From [Clostridium] scindens (GTDB lineage: Bacteria > Bacillota > Clostridia > Lachnospirales > Lachnospiraceae): DNA of 64,000 bases. Location: contig NZ_CP080442.1 of NCBI RefSeq assembly GCF_019597925.1, positions 3,611,501-3,675,500 on the forward strand. Direction: 5' to 3'. Each line of letters starts with the position of its first letter. The first letter of the stretch is position 1. The translations under genes were made by a program, and so were the position numbers. The notes under the pieces are model-generated. The model was not told the origin of the DNA. It was given only the letters and a program-made list of their open reading frames with translations, and did not search any database. This document shows, in pieces, positions 33,161 to 41,456 of the stretch.

Positions 33161-33706
33161 TTATGATCCCTCCTTCATCAATTCCCTGATTTTTAACTTT
33201 GCCCGATGATATGTGACTCTGGCCCATCCCTCTTTCCGATCGAATATCTCGCCAATCTCCTTAAACGACAGATCGCCGATCGCCCTCAAGGTAAAGACCT
33301 CTTTGTAGGGTTCTTCCAGGGAATGAAGCAGCCTGTATATGGAAAGTTTCTGCTCCTTTTTTATATAGATGGCTTCCGCATTTTCGTGCTCCATGCTTTT
33401 GCTCATCTGGTCAGATGTCAGAATGTCCTGGCTTACCTCGTTTTCAGCATAAACTTTCTGCTTATCCACATAGGACAGATAGGTGTTCTTCGCAATCTGG
33501 CATAGCCACGTCTTCAGGGAACTTTCCCCTTTGAACTTGCGTATGCCTTTCAGCGCCCGGTAGAATGTTTCCTGCGTCAGTTCATCCGCTACCTGCGGAT
33601 TCCTGCTCATGGATAGCAAGAAACAATATACATCATGATGGTAATGCTTATATACATCCTCGAACTGCAAGAACTCATTCCCCCTTTCCATACATGCATT
33701 AGACAT
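33161..33706 (-). CDS. ECF-type RNA polymerase sigma factor
   Basis: A 181-residue sigma-70 of the extracytoplasmic-function class. Region 2 covers about 15-85 (DVYCFLLSMSRNPQVADELT then QETFYRALKGIRKFKGE), and region 4 about 120-175 (LHSLEEPYKEVFTLRAIGDL, SFKEIGEIFDRKEGWARV). It is first in the operon sigma, anti-sigma, small membrane peptide. The ATG at 33706 lacks a strong ribosome site; the in-frame ATG five codons later is an alternative. Confidence 0.92.
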   Translation of the reverse strand: MSNACMERGNEFLQFEDVYKHYHHDVYCFLLSMSRNPQVADELTQETFYRALKGIRKFKGESSLKTWLCQIAKNTYLSYVDKQKVYAENEVSQDILTSDQMSKSMEHENAEAIYIKKEQKLSIYRLLHSLEEPYKEVFTLRAIGDLSFKEIGEIFDRKEGWARVTYHRAKLKIRELMKEGS

Positions 33707-33762
33707 TGAGATCTTAGATTCGTTACAAATTTTGCAAATCTTTTTATTTCTTTTTTATATCC

Positions 33763-33795
33763 AAAAAAAGAGACTGCCCTCTTAGCAATCTCTTT
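33763..33795 (-). terminator. Terminator after XRE membrane regulator
   Basis: Minus-strand 11-bp stem AAAGAGATTGC/GCAGTCTCTTT (one G-T pair) with a 7-nt loop and a seven-T tract, 16 bp beyond the stop of the gene at 33811. Confidence 0.85.
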
Positions 33796-33810
33796 CTACA
33801 GCCAGGTATA

Positions 33811-34263
33811 TTATAACCGTTTTAATTGCCGCGTAATGATCAGGTAAAGGATCGTCGCGCTTCCCATCACTGCCACGCATAAGATCGTCCCCCACGCCGG
33901 TACATGCATCTCCAGCTGGGTTCTTAGAAAAACAGAGATTAGAAGGAATATCCCTCCAATTAATTCTATAAAGCCAAATACTTTTTTTCGAAGCCCCAAA
34001 AGCGTCTTTTTCCTGGCATATCCCTGCCCGTGCCAGTATGGTAGTTTCAAATCCGGATTATCGATATCTTCATCCGAAATAAGATCATCCAGCGTTCTGC
34101 CAAATTCCATTGCCAGTTTCTTCGCCATGATCAGATCCGGACACCTCGCTCCACTTTCCCATCGGCAGACGGTCTGCCGGGAAACGTACAGCCTATCGGC
34201 AAGCTGCTGCTGCGTAAGATTATTTTCCTCTCTTAATTTCTTAATGTTCTCGCCCAATGCCAT
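33811..34263 (-). CDS. XRE-family HTH regulator with membrane helices
   Basis: A 150-residue protein. The N-terminal HTH (NNLTQQQLADRLYVSRQTVC then RWESGARCPD) is followed by an acidic linker and two hydrophobic spans (FIELIGGIFLLISVFL and ILCVAVMGSATILYLII). ATG follows AGGAGG by 10 nt. The layout is the same as in the gene at 27980, but the sequences differ enough that recent duplication is unlikely. Confidence 0.88.
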   Translation of the reverse strand: MALGENIKKLREENNLTQQQLADRLYVSRQTVCRWESGARCPDLIMAKKLAMEFGRTLDDLISDEDIDNPDLKLPYWHGQGYARKKTLLGLRKKVFGFIELIGGIFLLISVFLRTQLEMHVPAWGTILCVAVMGSATILYLIITRQLKRL

Positions 34264-34407
34264 ATTGTCTCAACCTCCTGTCACCTTCAACAATAAAGCA
34301 TCCTTTCCCATTTGAAAAGAACTATTTGCGTCTTATATGTTTCCGCTCTGGTAACAGCCGGATTAGCGGCAGATACCCACGCCTCTTGCCTCCTTGCCTT
34401 GCCCGCT

Positions 34408-34719
34408 CTAAAATATGCCATGGTTATATTTGATCTGTGCGGAAACCATCATAATCAGGCCGCCTATGAAACAGATTCCAAAGGCAATCCACCCATACCC
34501 TGTATGCGTTATCTGATTTATCACACCAGTCAGGCATATGCCCGCTCCCATGACCAGCATTGCCTTGCCCATTTTCTCTGTGTAGGGCTTCCGGTCTTCT
34601 TTCTTTACTTTTGTGTAGTGGTAGTCATGAATCAAGGTTATCTGTTCCTTGATCCATATTCTGTAACCCATCCATAGAAACAGGCCTCCGACAGCCAGCA
34701 GCAAAATTAATTCAAACAT
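34408..34719 (-). CDS. Small membrane protein of unknown function
   Basis: A 103-residue protein with three hydrophobic segments (MFELILLLAVGGLFLWMGYR, LVMGAGICLTGVINQI, WIAFGICFIGGLIMM). It resembles DUF3784-like small membrane proteins of Clostridia, but I am not sure of the family. Several in-frame ATGs exist; the one at 34719 follows an AGGTG site. A function cannot be inferred. Confidence 0.65.
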   Translation of the reverse strand: MFELILLLAVGGLFLWMGYRIWIKEQITLIHDYHYTKVKKEDRKPYTEKMGKAMLVMGAGICLTGVINQITHTGYGWIAFGICFIGGLIMMVSAQIKYNHGIF

Positions 34720-34792
34720 GCTATCATCTTCACCTCTCATCATTTCCATTCTACCACAACCAATAGAAATTCCGATATAAATTGGGGAAAAT

Positions 34793-36730
34793 TTATTCCT
34801 CAGCCTGCTTCACTTCCATAGAATCATCCAGATGCCGGATCAGCTGGAATCCCTCTTCCACCGCCTGCATGATCTGTCCCCCGCCATTATAGTCGCCAAT
34901 GCCAAACACTTTATATGGCTTATTTGTAAGGGCATCTTTCAGAGACTGCTCTGCCTTGTAGCCCACAGCGATAATGACATGATCGCACGGAATCTCTCTT
35001 TCCCCCTCCGAGCCTTCCACTTTCACGCCATCCTCTGTAATTTCCAGAAGTTTCGTCTTTACCAGGCACTTGGCGCCGGAATTTGCGATCGCGGACGTAA
35101 GTGCAATTCTCGTATTATTCGGCATAGGCGCTGCGAGAATACGGTCGAGGAATTCTACGATGGTAACATGCTTTCCCTGATTCGTCAGATCAAGAGCCGC
35201 CTCGCATCCTACGTGGCCTCCGCCCAGGATTACTATGTCCTGCCCGGTTGGCACATTCTTCGCAAGAAGGTCAAACGCCGGTATCACCTTCTTATTCCCA
35301 ATGCCAGGTATCGGCGGTATTGCGGCCTTCGCGCCGGCAGCAAGGATCACGATATCCGCGCCGAACGCGTCGATATTTTCCGGCGTTGCCTCCTTAAAAC
35401 GCACCTTCACGCCACTCTGGTATACATCGGCGATCAGATGATCAATATAGCGCCGAACGTCAAACTTAAAGTCAGGGCCCGCCGCCGCATTTGCCAGGCC
35501 TCCCAATTGAAACTCTTTTTCCCAGAGGGTTACATCGTGTCCTTGCTTCGCGGCCAGAGCAGCCGTATACAGGCCTCCCGGGCCTCCGCCGACTACAAGG
35601 ATTTTCCGCAGTTTTTCCGGTACTTTCAACTGGTACTCTTTCTCATGGAAAAGCACAGGATTCACGCTGCATTTTACCGAAAATACGCATTCATTGCAGC
35701 AGATGCAGTAATTGATGTCCTGATAGCGTCCTTCTTTTACTTTTTCGGGCCAGTATGGATCCGCCAGCGACTGATGCCCCAGCGCAACGAGTTCCGCCGT
35801 GCCGGACTCGACCACCTGCCTTGCCACATTCGGATTGTTCAGTTTTCCCTGAACAAGGAAGGGAAGCCTGATTCCCTCTTTACGCAGACGCTCGGCCACA
35901 AAAAGCTGGCTTCCTTCTCTGTCATATGCGCTGGGAACCGCCTGATTCCATACTTCATAGCAGCCACAGTCCAGATGCATGTAGATAAATCCCATGCCAT
36001 CCATAATCTTTGCTATTTCGATTCCTTCATCTTCGAAGGTGCGCCCGTCCGGGACGGTATGTACCGGCGTATATTTTACGGATATTGGAAACTCGGGCCC
36101 CACGCCCTTACGGACTGCTTCTACAAACTCACGGAAGAAGCGAAGCCTGTTCTCCAGGCTTCCGCCATATTCATCGGTTCTATGATTCCACATTTTTGAC
36201 ATAAACTGATCGATCAGATAGCCTCCATAGGAATGGATCTCAATAATATCCACGCCAGCATCCGCCGCATATCCTGCGCTTCTTTCTGCCTCCTGCATGA
36301 TTCCTTTGATTTCCTCTACCGTCAAAGCATGGCATCTATGATCCGGCGCCGCGAAGACCGTATTTTCACTGGAAGATATATGATTCGTAACGCCTGGAGG
36401 ACCTGCATGAACCCTGCCATATCCCGGGCTCAGCTGAATCGCTACCTTCGCGCCATACTTGTGGGCCTCATCCACAAATTTCTTAAGCCTCATCCTATGA
36501 GACGGCGTTGTAAGATGCCCGCCGGAATAAAGGGGGCTCTCCCAGTTATCGGTGATCGTCACCGCCGCAGGATAAATAAGTCCAAATCCACCTTTCGCAC
36601 GCTCGACCAGATAGTCTGCCTGCTGCTTTGACATGCCGCCGTCCGTATCACGTACGACGCCCATAGGCGCAACTACCAGCCGGTTCTTAAGCGTTACGCC
36701 GCCAATCGTTACTTCATCAAATAAATTCAT
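34793..36730 (-). CDS. NADH:flavin oxidoreductase, old-yellow-enzyme/2,4-dienoyl-CoA reductase type
   Basis: A 645-residue flavoenzyme. Residues 1-360 form an FMN-binding TIM barrel (NRLVVAPMGVVRDTDGGMSK, DEYGGSLENRLRF). The cysteine cluster (CICCNECVFSVKC) should hold a 4Fe-4S centre, although its last spacing is short. Residues 375-635 form an FAD/NAD(P) domain (ILVVGGGPGGLYTAALAAK, IVILGGGHVGCEAAL). Relatives include FadH and the bile-acid enzymes BaiCD and BaiH, which reduce enone or dienoyl bonds. ATG at 36730 follows AGGTGG. It is divergent from an AraC regulator that probably controls it. Confidence 0.92.
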   Translation of the reverse strand: MNLFDEVTIGGVTLKNRLVVAPMGVVRDTDGGMSKQQADYLVERAKGGFGLIYPAAVTITDNWESPLYSGGHLTTPSHRMRLKKFVDEAHKYGAKVAIQLSPGYGRVHAGPPGVTNHISSSENTVFAAPDHRCHALTVEEIKGIMQEAERSAGYAADAGVDIIEIHSYGGYLIDQFMSKMWNHRTDEYGGSLENRLRFFREFVEAVRKGVGPEFPISVKYTPVHTVPDGRTFEDEGIEIAKIMDGMGFIYMHLDCGCYEVWNQAVPSAYDREGSQLFVAERLRKEGIRLPFLVQGKLNNPNVARQVVESGTAELVALGHQSLADPYWPEKVKEGRYQDINYCICCNECVFSVKCSVNPVLFHEKEYQLKVPEKLRKILVVGGGPGGLYTAALAAKQGHDVTLWEKEFQLGGLANAAAGPDFKFDVRRYIDHLIADVYQSGVKVRFKEATPENIDAFGADIVILAAGAKAAIPPIPGIGNKKVIPAFDLLAKNVPTGQDIVILGGGHVGCEAALDLTNQGKHVTIVEFLDRILAAPMPNNTRIALTSAIANSGAKCLVKTKLLEITEDGVKVEGSEGEREIPCDHVIIAVGYKAEQSLKDALTNKPYKVFGIGDYNGGGQIMQAVEEGFQLIRHLDDSMEVKQAEE

Positions 36731-36984
36731 GTTATCCACCTCTCTATTAAAACTCTACTCACATCAGAATTGTTAAATAAAATATTAACATATAGAAATA
36801 GGTCATCATGAGCAGTGATACGTTCTTTATTCCGCCTAAACATTCATATTTCTTGTCTTTCGTTTCATATTGATGTACATTTTTCCTCATATCATTCCTA
36901 TATCTGAAATATCAAGCGCGGATTTCCTTGCGGGACAGGCCTGAAAATGGTACTATGTAAGCAACACAAACGGAGATGAAAATC
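36731..36984. promoter_or_regulatory. Divergent promoter region of flavoenzyme and AraC regulator
   Basis: A 254-bp AT-rich spacer without an ORF. The plus-strand promoter of the AraC gene is TTGCGG (36928-36933), a 17-bp spacer and TACTAT (36951-36956). Promoter and operator for the flavoenzyme gene should lie at 36740-36900; no clear repeat was picked out by eye. Confidence 0.6.
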
Positions 36985-38217
36985 ATGATAACAACACCTT
37001 TACTGCCAAGGCCTGTTTCGCTATTTACAGATCATATCGAGGCAAAGTTTGGCAAGATACAACATTATACCTTTTCGGAAGATAGTCCCAGATTCTGGGA
37101 AGATGAATCCGTCGTCCTTTTTATCAAATCCGGCAGCGGACGCATTGATATCAATGGCAAGATGTACCCTTTGTCCTGCGGGAGCATCTGCATGCTACAT
37201 GAAATACATATTTTCCGCATATTGCCGGATCTGGGGCATCCTTTGGAAATGGACGCGATCATCCTGATTACATGCGAAAATGGATATATGGATATCATTT
37301 CTCAAAAGACGCCGGAACGCTCTGCTTTGATCTATAATCTTTGTCCATGCAAACAGTTAAGCAGCGAACTTTATGACGAGGTTCAGACGATATTCGAAAG
37401 TTACCGGAGAGAAAGCGAGAGCGCTCTTCCCTTCCGTCATTACTTGCAGCTGTGCCTGCGTCAGGAACTTCTTTATCTCTACTATTTTTATGTTCCGCCT
37501 GTAAAATCGGATCTTTCCGCGCATTTGGATGACGGACGTATTCTAGGCGCACGCGTGCTGACGCACCTGTTTAGCCATAGTTCTACCATTGACAGTGCTG
37601 CTTCTGTTGCCAGACGCTTTTCCGTCAGCCACCAGTATTTGTATATTGAATTGCAGAAATTCTGCGGGGAAAGTTTTCAGAACGTCCTGCACCGCGCAAA
37701 GATTTCTACTGCCTGTACCATTTTCCTTCGGAATCTCACCATAAAAGAGATCGCCAAATATTCCGGGTTTGCAAGCCTGAGCAGTTTTTATCGGACCTTT
37801 GAAAGTCAAAAAAAATGTACTCCCGAAGAGAACAAACGGAAATTATCCGTCTTGTGCAATTGCAGTATCCAGACAACCAACCAGACACTAGTAGAGATCA
37901 GCCGATATGTATGTGAAAATTTCCAGTCTCCCATCACCGTGAAGAGTTGTGCGGAAGCGCTTTTTCTTCCGGTCTCGGCAATTGAGAACTCGATCCGCTG
38001 CTTTCATGGCAATACCGTATCATTTAATAAATACGTGAGGTCTTTCCGGATGAGATATGCAGAAAGTCTTTTGACGGTAAGCGATATGCATGTATGCGAT
38101 GTGGCAATAGAAGCCGGCTTCAATTCTCCCCACACATTCACCAGATTCTTCAAGCAGCTTTACGGGGTCACTCCCTCTCAATATCGAAAGGAGGCAAAGG
38201 AACATGCCCCAGAATAA
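36985..38217 (+). CDS. AraC-family regulator with two HTH_AraC domains
   Basis: A 410-residue regulator. Residues about 40-130 form a cupin-like sensor (LFIKSGSGRIDINGKMYPLS). A first AraC DNA-binding segment covers about 185-285 (VARRFSVSHQYLYIELQKFC, IKEIAKYSGFASLSSFYRTF). A second, complete one covers about 305-405 (CAEALFLPVSAIENSIRCFH, DVAIEAGFNSPHTFTRFFKQ and LYGVTPSQYRKEA). Two tandem AraC domains in one chain are unusual. ATG at 36985 has GGAG 9 nt upstream; the ATG at 36976 is too close. It probably regulates the divergent flavoenzyme gene and overlaps the next gene by 14 bp. Confidence 0.9.
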   Translation: MITTPLLPRPVSLFTDHIEAKFGKIQHYTFSEDSPRFWEDESVVLFIKSGSGRIDINGKMYPLSCGSICMLHEIHIFRILPDLGHPLEMDAIILITCENGYMDIISQKTPERSALIYNLCPCKQLSSELYDEVQTIFESYRRESESALPFRHYLQLCLRQELLYLYYFYVPPVKSDLSAHLDDGRILGARVLTHLFSHSSTIDSAASVARRFSVSHQYLYIELQKFCGESFQNVLHRAKISTACTIFLRNLTIKEIAKYSGFASLSSFYRTFESQKKCTPEENKRKLSVLCNCSIQTTNQTLVEISRYVCENFQSPITVKSCAEALFLPVSAIENSIRCFHGNTVSFNKYVRSFRMRYAESLLTVSDMHVCDVAIEAGFNSPHTFTRFFKQLYGVTPSQYRKEAKEHAPE

Positions 38218-38722
38218 ACCAGGCAACTACGAGCATCCGCTCTGGGCAAGCCGTAATTTCATACGTCCGCAGTACCTGCCGGAAGCGGCGAATATCCGGC
38301 ATAAGACAATGGCATATCCCAGCAGCTATGAGAATTATCATGGCATCACTATGATCTATGTTTTGGACGGATGCGGGCAGATCAAGGTCAACAATCAGGC
38401 TATGCCTCTTAACAAGGGGAATTGCTATCTGATACATCTTTATGCGTTTTTTTGCATTGAGCCGTCTGACGGTTCTGTTTTGGAATTATACCAATGTTCC
38501 ATTCCGTGCACGACCTACCATTTCATGCTGACGATCCCCGGCGCCGATTTCAAATACGTAGACTGGACGGATGCATCCTGTATGTGCCATTTCCCCGAAA
38601 GCCAGCAGGAAATGGTGGCGACTCTGCTAAATAAGATGGAGATCTACGCAAAGCCTCAGCTGCAGAGCATCCTGCTCTTTGAATTCTTTGGGCTGTTTAA
38701 CCGCTGTCTTTTACAGAAATAA
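38204..38722 (+). CDS. Stand-alone AraC-type cupin sensor protein (no HTH)
   Basis: A 172-residue protein resembling the N-terminal ligand-binding part of AraC regulators (ITMIYVLDGCGQIKVNNQAM then PLNKGNCYLIHLYAF) and aligning in pattern with residues 40-100 of the upstream regulator. No HTH follows; the frame ends after a helical tail (LLFEFFGLFNRCLLQK). ATG follows AAAGGAGG and overlaps the regulator end, so the two are coupled. It may form a mixed dimer with the regulator and alter its response. It could also be a remnant of a second AraC gene. Confidence 0.75.
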   Translation: MPQNKPGNYEHPLWASRNFIRPQYLPEAANIRHKTMAYPSSYENYHGITMIYVLDGCGQIKVNNQAMPLNKGNCYLIHLYAFFCIEPSDGSVLELYQCSIPCTTYHFMLTIPGADFKYVDWTDASCMCHFPESQQEMVATLLNKMEIYAKPQLQSILLFEFFGLFNRCLLQK

Positions 38723-38732
38723 AGCAGAAAAA

Positions 38733-38762
38733 ACGGGACTATCCTTTTCCTGATAGTCCCGT
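38733..38762. terminator. Bidirectional terminator between cupin gene and lysS
   Basis: An 11-bp stem ACGGGACTATC/GATAGTCCCGT with T-rich flanks on both strands (six T after the stem on the minus strand). It closes both the plus-strand AraC-cupin operon and the minus-strand lysS. Confidence 0.88.
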
Positions 38763-38809
38763 TCTCTTATTAAAATTTTTCTTTGCCTATATGCAAAGTT
38801 CGTATTCGA

Positions 38810-40729
38810 TTAGTAAAGCTTAGCGCCTGCCGGGATGTGGTCGTCCACCATCAGAAGGTGAAGTTTTTCTTCCCCGCTTTCGTTGTGTACGGCGCTGATG
38901 ATCATACCGCAGGAATCGATTCCCATCATCGGCCTTGGTGGAAGATTGGTGATAGCGATCAGCGTCTTGCCAGCCAGTTCCTCTGGCTCGTAATACTCGT
39001 GGATTCCGCTTAAGATCACACGTTCTTCTTCTGTTCCATCATCCAGGACGAATTTCAGAAGTTTCTTGCTCTTTGGCACTGCCGTACATTCTTTTACTTT
39101 CACAGCCCTGAAATCAGACTTGCTGAAAGTTTCAAAGTCTACAAAGTCCTTGAACAGCGGCTCGATCTCCACGTTGGAAAAATCAATTTTCTCAGGTGCT
39201 TTTTCCACTGTCTTTTCTGCTTTCTTGGAAGCATCGCTGCCACCGAGAGATTTCATGGTCGGGAATAGCAGCACGTCTCTGATGGCCGCTGAATCTGTCA
39301 TCAGCATGCACATCCTGTCGATGCCGAATCCTATGCCGCCTGTCGGAGGCATGCCGATCTCCAGCGCATTCAGGAAGTCTTCGTCCGTCGTGTTGGCTTC
39401 TTCATCGCCTTGCGCCAGCAGTTCTTCCTGCGCCTTGAAGCGTTCTCTCTGATCGATCGGGTCATTGAGCTCTGAGTAAGCATTTGCCATCTCCCAGCCA
39501 TTCATGAAGAATTCGAAACGCTCTACATAGTTCGGATCTTCCGGCTTTTTCTTGGTGAGCGGGGAGATCTCGATTGGATGGTCCATAACGAATGTCGGCT
39601 GAATCAGGTGCTCTTCCGCGAACTCTTCAAAGAAGAGGCTTAGGATGTCGCCCTTCTTATGCCTGTCCTCATACTCCACATGATGCTTGTCTGCCAGCGC
39701 TCTTGCTTCTTCCAATGTGCTGACTTCATTCCAGTCAACGCCTGCATATTTCTTAACCGCATCTATCATCGTAATTCTCTCGAATGGCTTTCCGAGATCC
39801 ATCTCTACGCCATTGTAGGTGATGACGGTGGTTCCTAAGACCTCCTGCGCCACATGGCGGTACAGGTTCTCTGTCAGATCCATCATTCCATTATAATCGG
39901 TATATGCCTGGTACAGCTCCATCAATGTAAATTCCGGATTATGCCTGGTATCCAATCCTTCATTACGGAACACGCGGCCAATTTCATACACTCTCTCAAG
40001 CCCGCCTACGATCAGCCTCTTCAGGTATAACTCTAAAGAAATGCGAAGCTTGAAATCTTCGTCCAGCGCATTGAAGTGCGTTTCGAACGGTCTTGCTGCC
40101 GCACCGCCCGCGTTGCTTACCAACATCGGGGTCTCTACTTCCAGGAAGCCCTGTCCATCCAGATATCTGCGGATCGCGCTTACGATTCTGGAACGCTTGA
40201 TAAACGTATCTCTTGATTCCGTATTCATAATCAGGTCTACATATCTCTGACGATAGCGCATATCCGTATTCGTCAGGCCATGATATTTCTCCGGAAGAAT
40301 CTGAAGGCTCTTGGACAACAGGTTTACAGCAGACGCGTGAATCGAGATCTCTCCAGTCTTCGTCTTGAACACTTCTCCTTCAATTCCTACGATATCGCCG
40401 ATATCCAATTTCTTGAAGTCTTTATATGAATCCTCCCCAACGCTGTCTCTTGCAACATAAGACTGGATATTTCCGCTCTGGTCAAGGATATTGCAGAAAG
40501 AAGCCTTGCCCATCACGCGCTTCTGCATGATACGTCCGGCTACGGATACCTGCTTTCCTTCCATCGTCTCATAGTTATCTTTAATCTCTGCTGCGTGAGC
40601 GGTCACGTCATACTTTGTAATCAGGAATGGATCTTTTCCATTTGCCTGAAGATCTGCCAATTTCTCACGACGGACCTTTCTTAACTGGTTTAAATCTGGT
40701 TCCTGTACTTTCTTCTCCTGTTCAGCCAC
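38810..40729 (-). CDS. lysS: Lysyl-tRNA synthetase, class II, with C-terminal tRNA-binding domain
   Basis: A 639-residue LysRS. An N-terminal OB-fold anticodon domain is followed by the class II core: motif 2 VYEIGRVFRNEGLDTRHNPE and motif 3 MPPTGGIGFGIDRMCMLM. A linker (about 495-530) leads to an added EMAP-II/MetG-type tRNA-binding domain (FSKSDFRAVKVKECTAVPKS, AITNLPPRPMMGIDSCGMII), which Bacillus LysRS lacks. GTG at 40729 has AAGGAG 8 nt upstream and is preferred to the ATG at 40747. It follows greA by about 27 bp. Confidence 0.96.
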   Translation of the reverse strand: MAEQEKKVQEPDLNQLRKVRREKLADLQANGKDPFLITKYDVTAHAAEIKDNYETMEGKQVSVAGRIMQKRVMGKASFCNILDQSGNIQSYVARDSVGEDSYKDFKKLDIGDIVGIEGEVFKTKTGEISIHASAVNLLSKSLQILPEKYHGLTNTDMRYRQRYVDLIMNTESRDTFIKRSRIVSAIRRYLDGQGFLEVETPMLVSNAGGAAARPFETHFNALDEDFKLRISLELYLKRLIVGGLERVYEIGRVFRNEGLDTRHNPEFTLMELYQAYTDYNGMMDLTENLYRHVAQEVLGTTVITYNGVEMDLGKPFERITMIDAVKKYAGVDWNEVSTLEEARALADKHHVEYEDRHKKGDILSLFFEEFAEEHLIQPTFVMDHPIEISPLTKKKPEDPNYVERFEFFMNGWEMANAYSELNDPIDQRERFKAQEELLAQGDEEANTTDEDFLNALEIGMPPTGGIGFGIDRMCMLMTDSAAIRDVLLFPTMKSLGGSDASKKAEKTVEKAPEKIDFSNVEIEPLFKDFVDFETFSKSDFRAVKVKECTAVPKSKKLLKFVLDDGTEEERVILSGIHEYYEPEELAGKTLIAITNLPPRPMMGIDSCGMIISAVHNESGEEKLHLLMVDDHIPAGAKLY

Positions 40730-40756
40730 GTTACCTTCTCCTTCCATCTGTATCTA

Positions 40757-41239
40757 TTATAAGGAACGGCTAATGTCTAATACTTCATATTCCATTACGC
40801 CGGCCTGGGTCTCTACTTCCACGGTATCTCCAACTTTGCAGCCAATCAGTGCCTGGCCTACCGGAGATTCATTGGATATCTTGCCTTCCAGGCTGTTTGC
40901 CTCTGTGGAGCCCACAATCTTAAATTCCATCTCTTCGTCAAATGTCTTGTCAAACACTTTGACCGTGCATCCAACATTGATTTTATCGTAATCTACTTCG
41001 TCTTCTACAACTACTTCTGCATTCTTAAGGATGCCTTCCAGTTCCTCAATACGCGCCTCGATATCGCGCTGCTCGTCTTTTGCCGCATCATACTCTGCGT
41101 TCTCGGACAAATCTCCTTGTTCCCTGGCTTCCTTAATCTTCTGGGCAACTTCCTTACGCTTTACTACCTTTAAGTTTTCCAGTTCGTCTTCCAGCGCCTT
41201 TAAGCCTGCATAAGTAAGTAATCTTTTCTTTGCTTCCAT
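40757..41239 (-). CDS. greA: Transcription elongation factor GreA
   Basis: A 160-residue factor that rescues backtracked RNA polymerase by stimulating transcript cleavage. The N-terminal coiled coil carries the acidic tip region (KIKEAREQGDLSENAEYDAA), and the C-terminal FKBP-like domain ends with VGDTVEVETQAGVMEYEV. It probably shares a transcript with lysS. The spacer upstream (41240-41456) is 217 bp with no ORF, AT-rich, and likely carries the promoter. Confidence 0.97.
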   Translation of the reverse strand: MEAKKRLLTYAGLKALEDELENLKVVKRKEVAQKIKEAREQGDLSENAEYDAAKDEQRDIEARIEELEGILKNAEVVVEDEVDYDKINVGCTVKVFDKTFDEEMEFKIVGSTEANSLEGKISNESPVGQALIGCKVGDTVEVETQAGVMEYEVLDISRSL

Positions 41240-41456
41240 GTGTCTCGTTTCCTTTCTTTCTCATACTTTCTTCCGTTGCCATTTATTAAAATACGTTCTA
41301 AAATGTAAAATCCCTTGCTCTGTCTATCCGTAAAATAAAGACACTTTCACAATTCCATTATTATACATAAAGCCGGCGGTCATGTCAACATTTTTCACTG
41401 CGGGATTCTGCATTGGTTAAGTATATGTAGGACAGGTCTTTTTTATTATCCAAATC

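Noticed and set aside
34832..36199. 455-codon plus-strand ORF opposite the flavoenzyme
   Set aside because: It is antisense to a gene with complete FMN and FAD motifs, and has no start signal.
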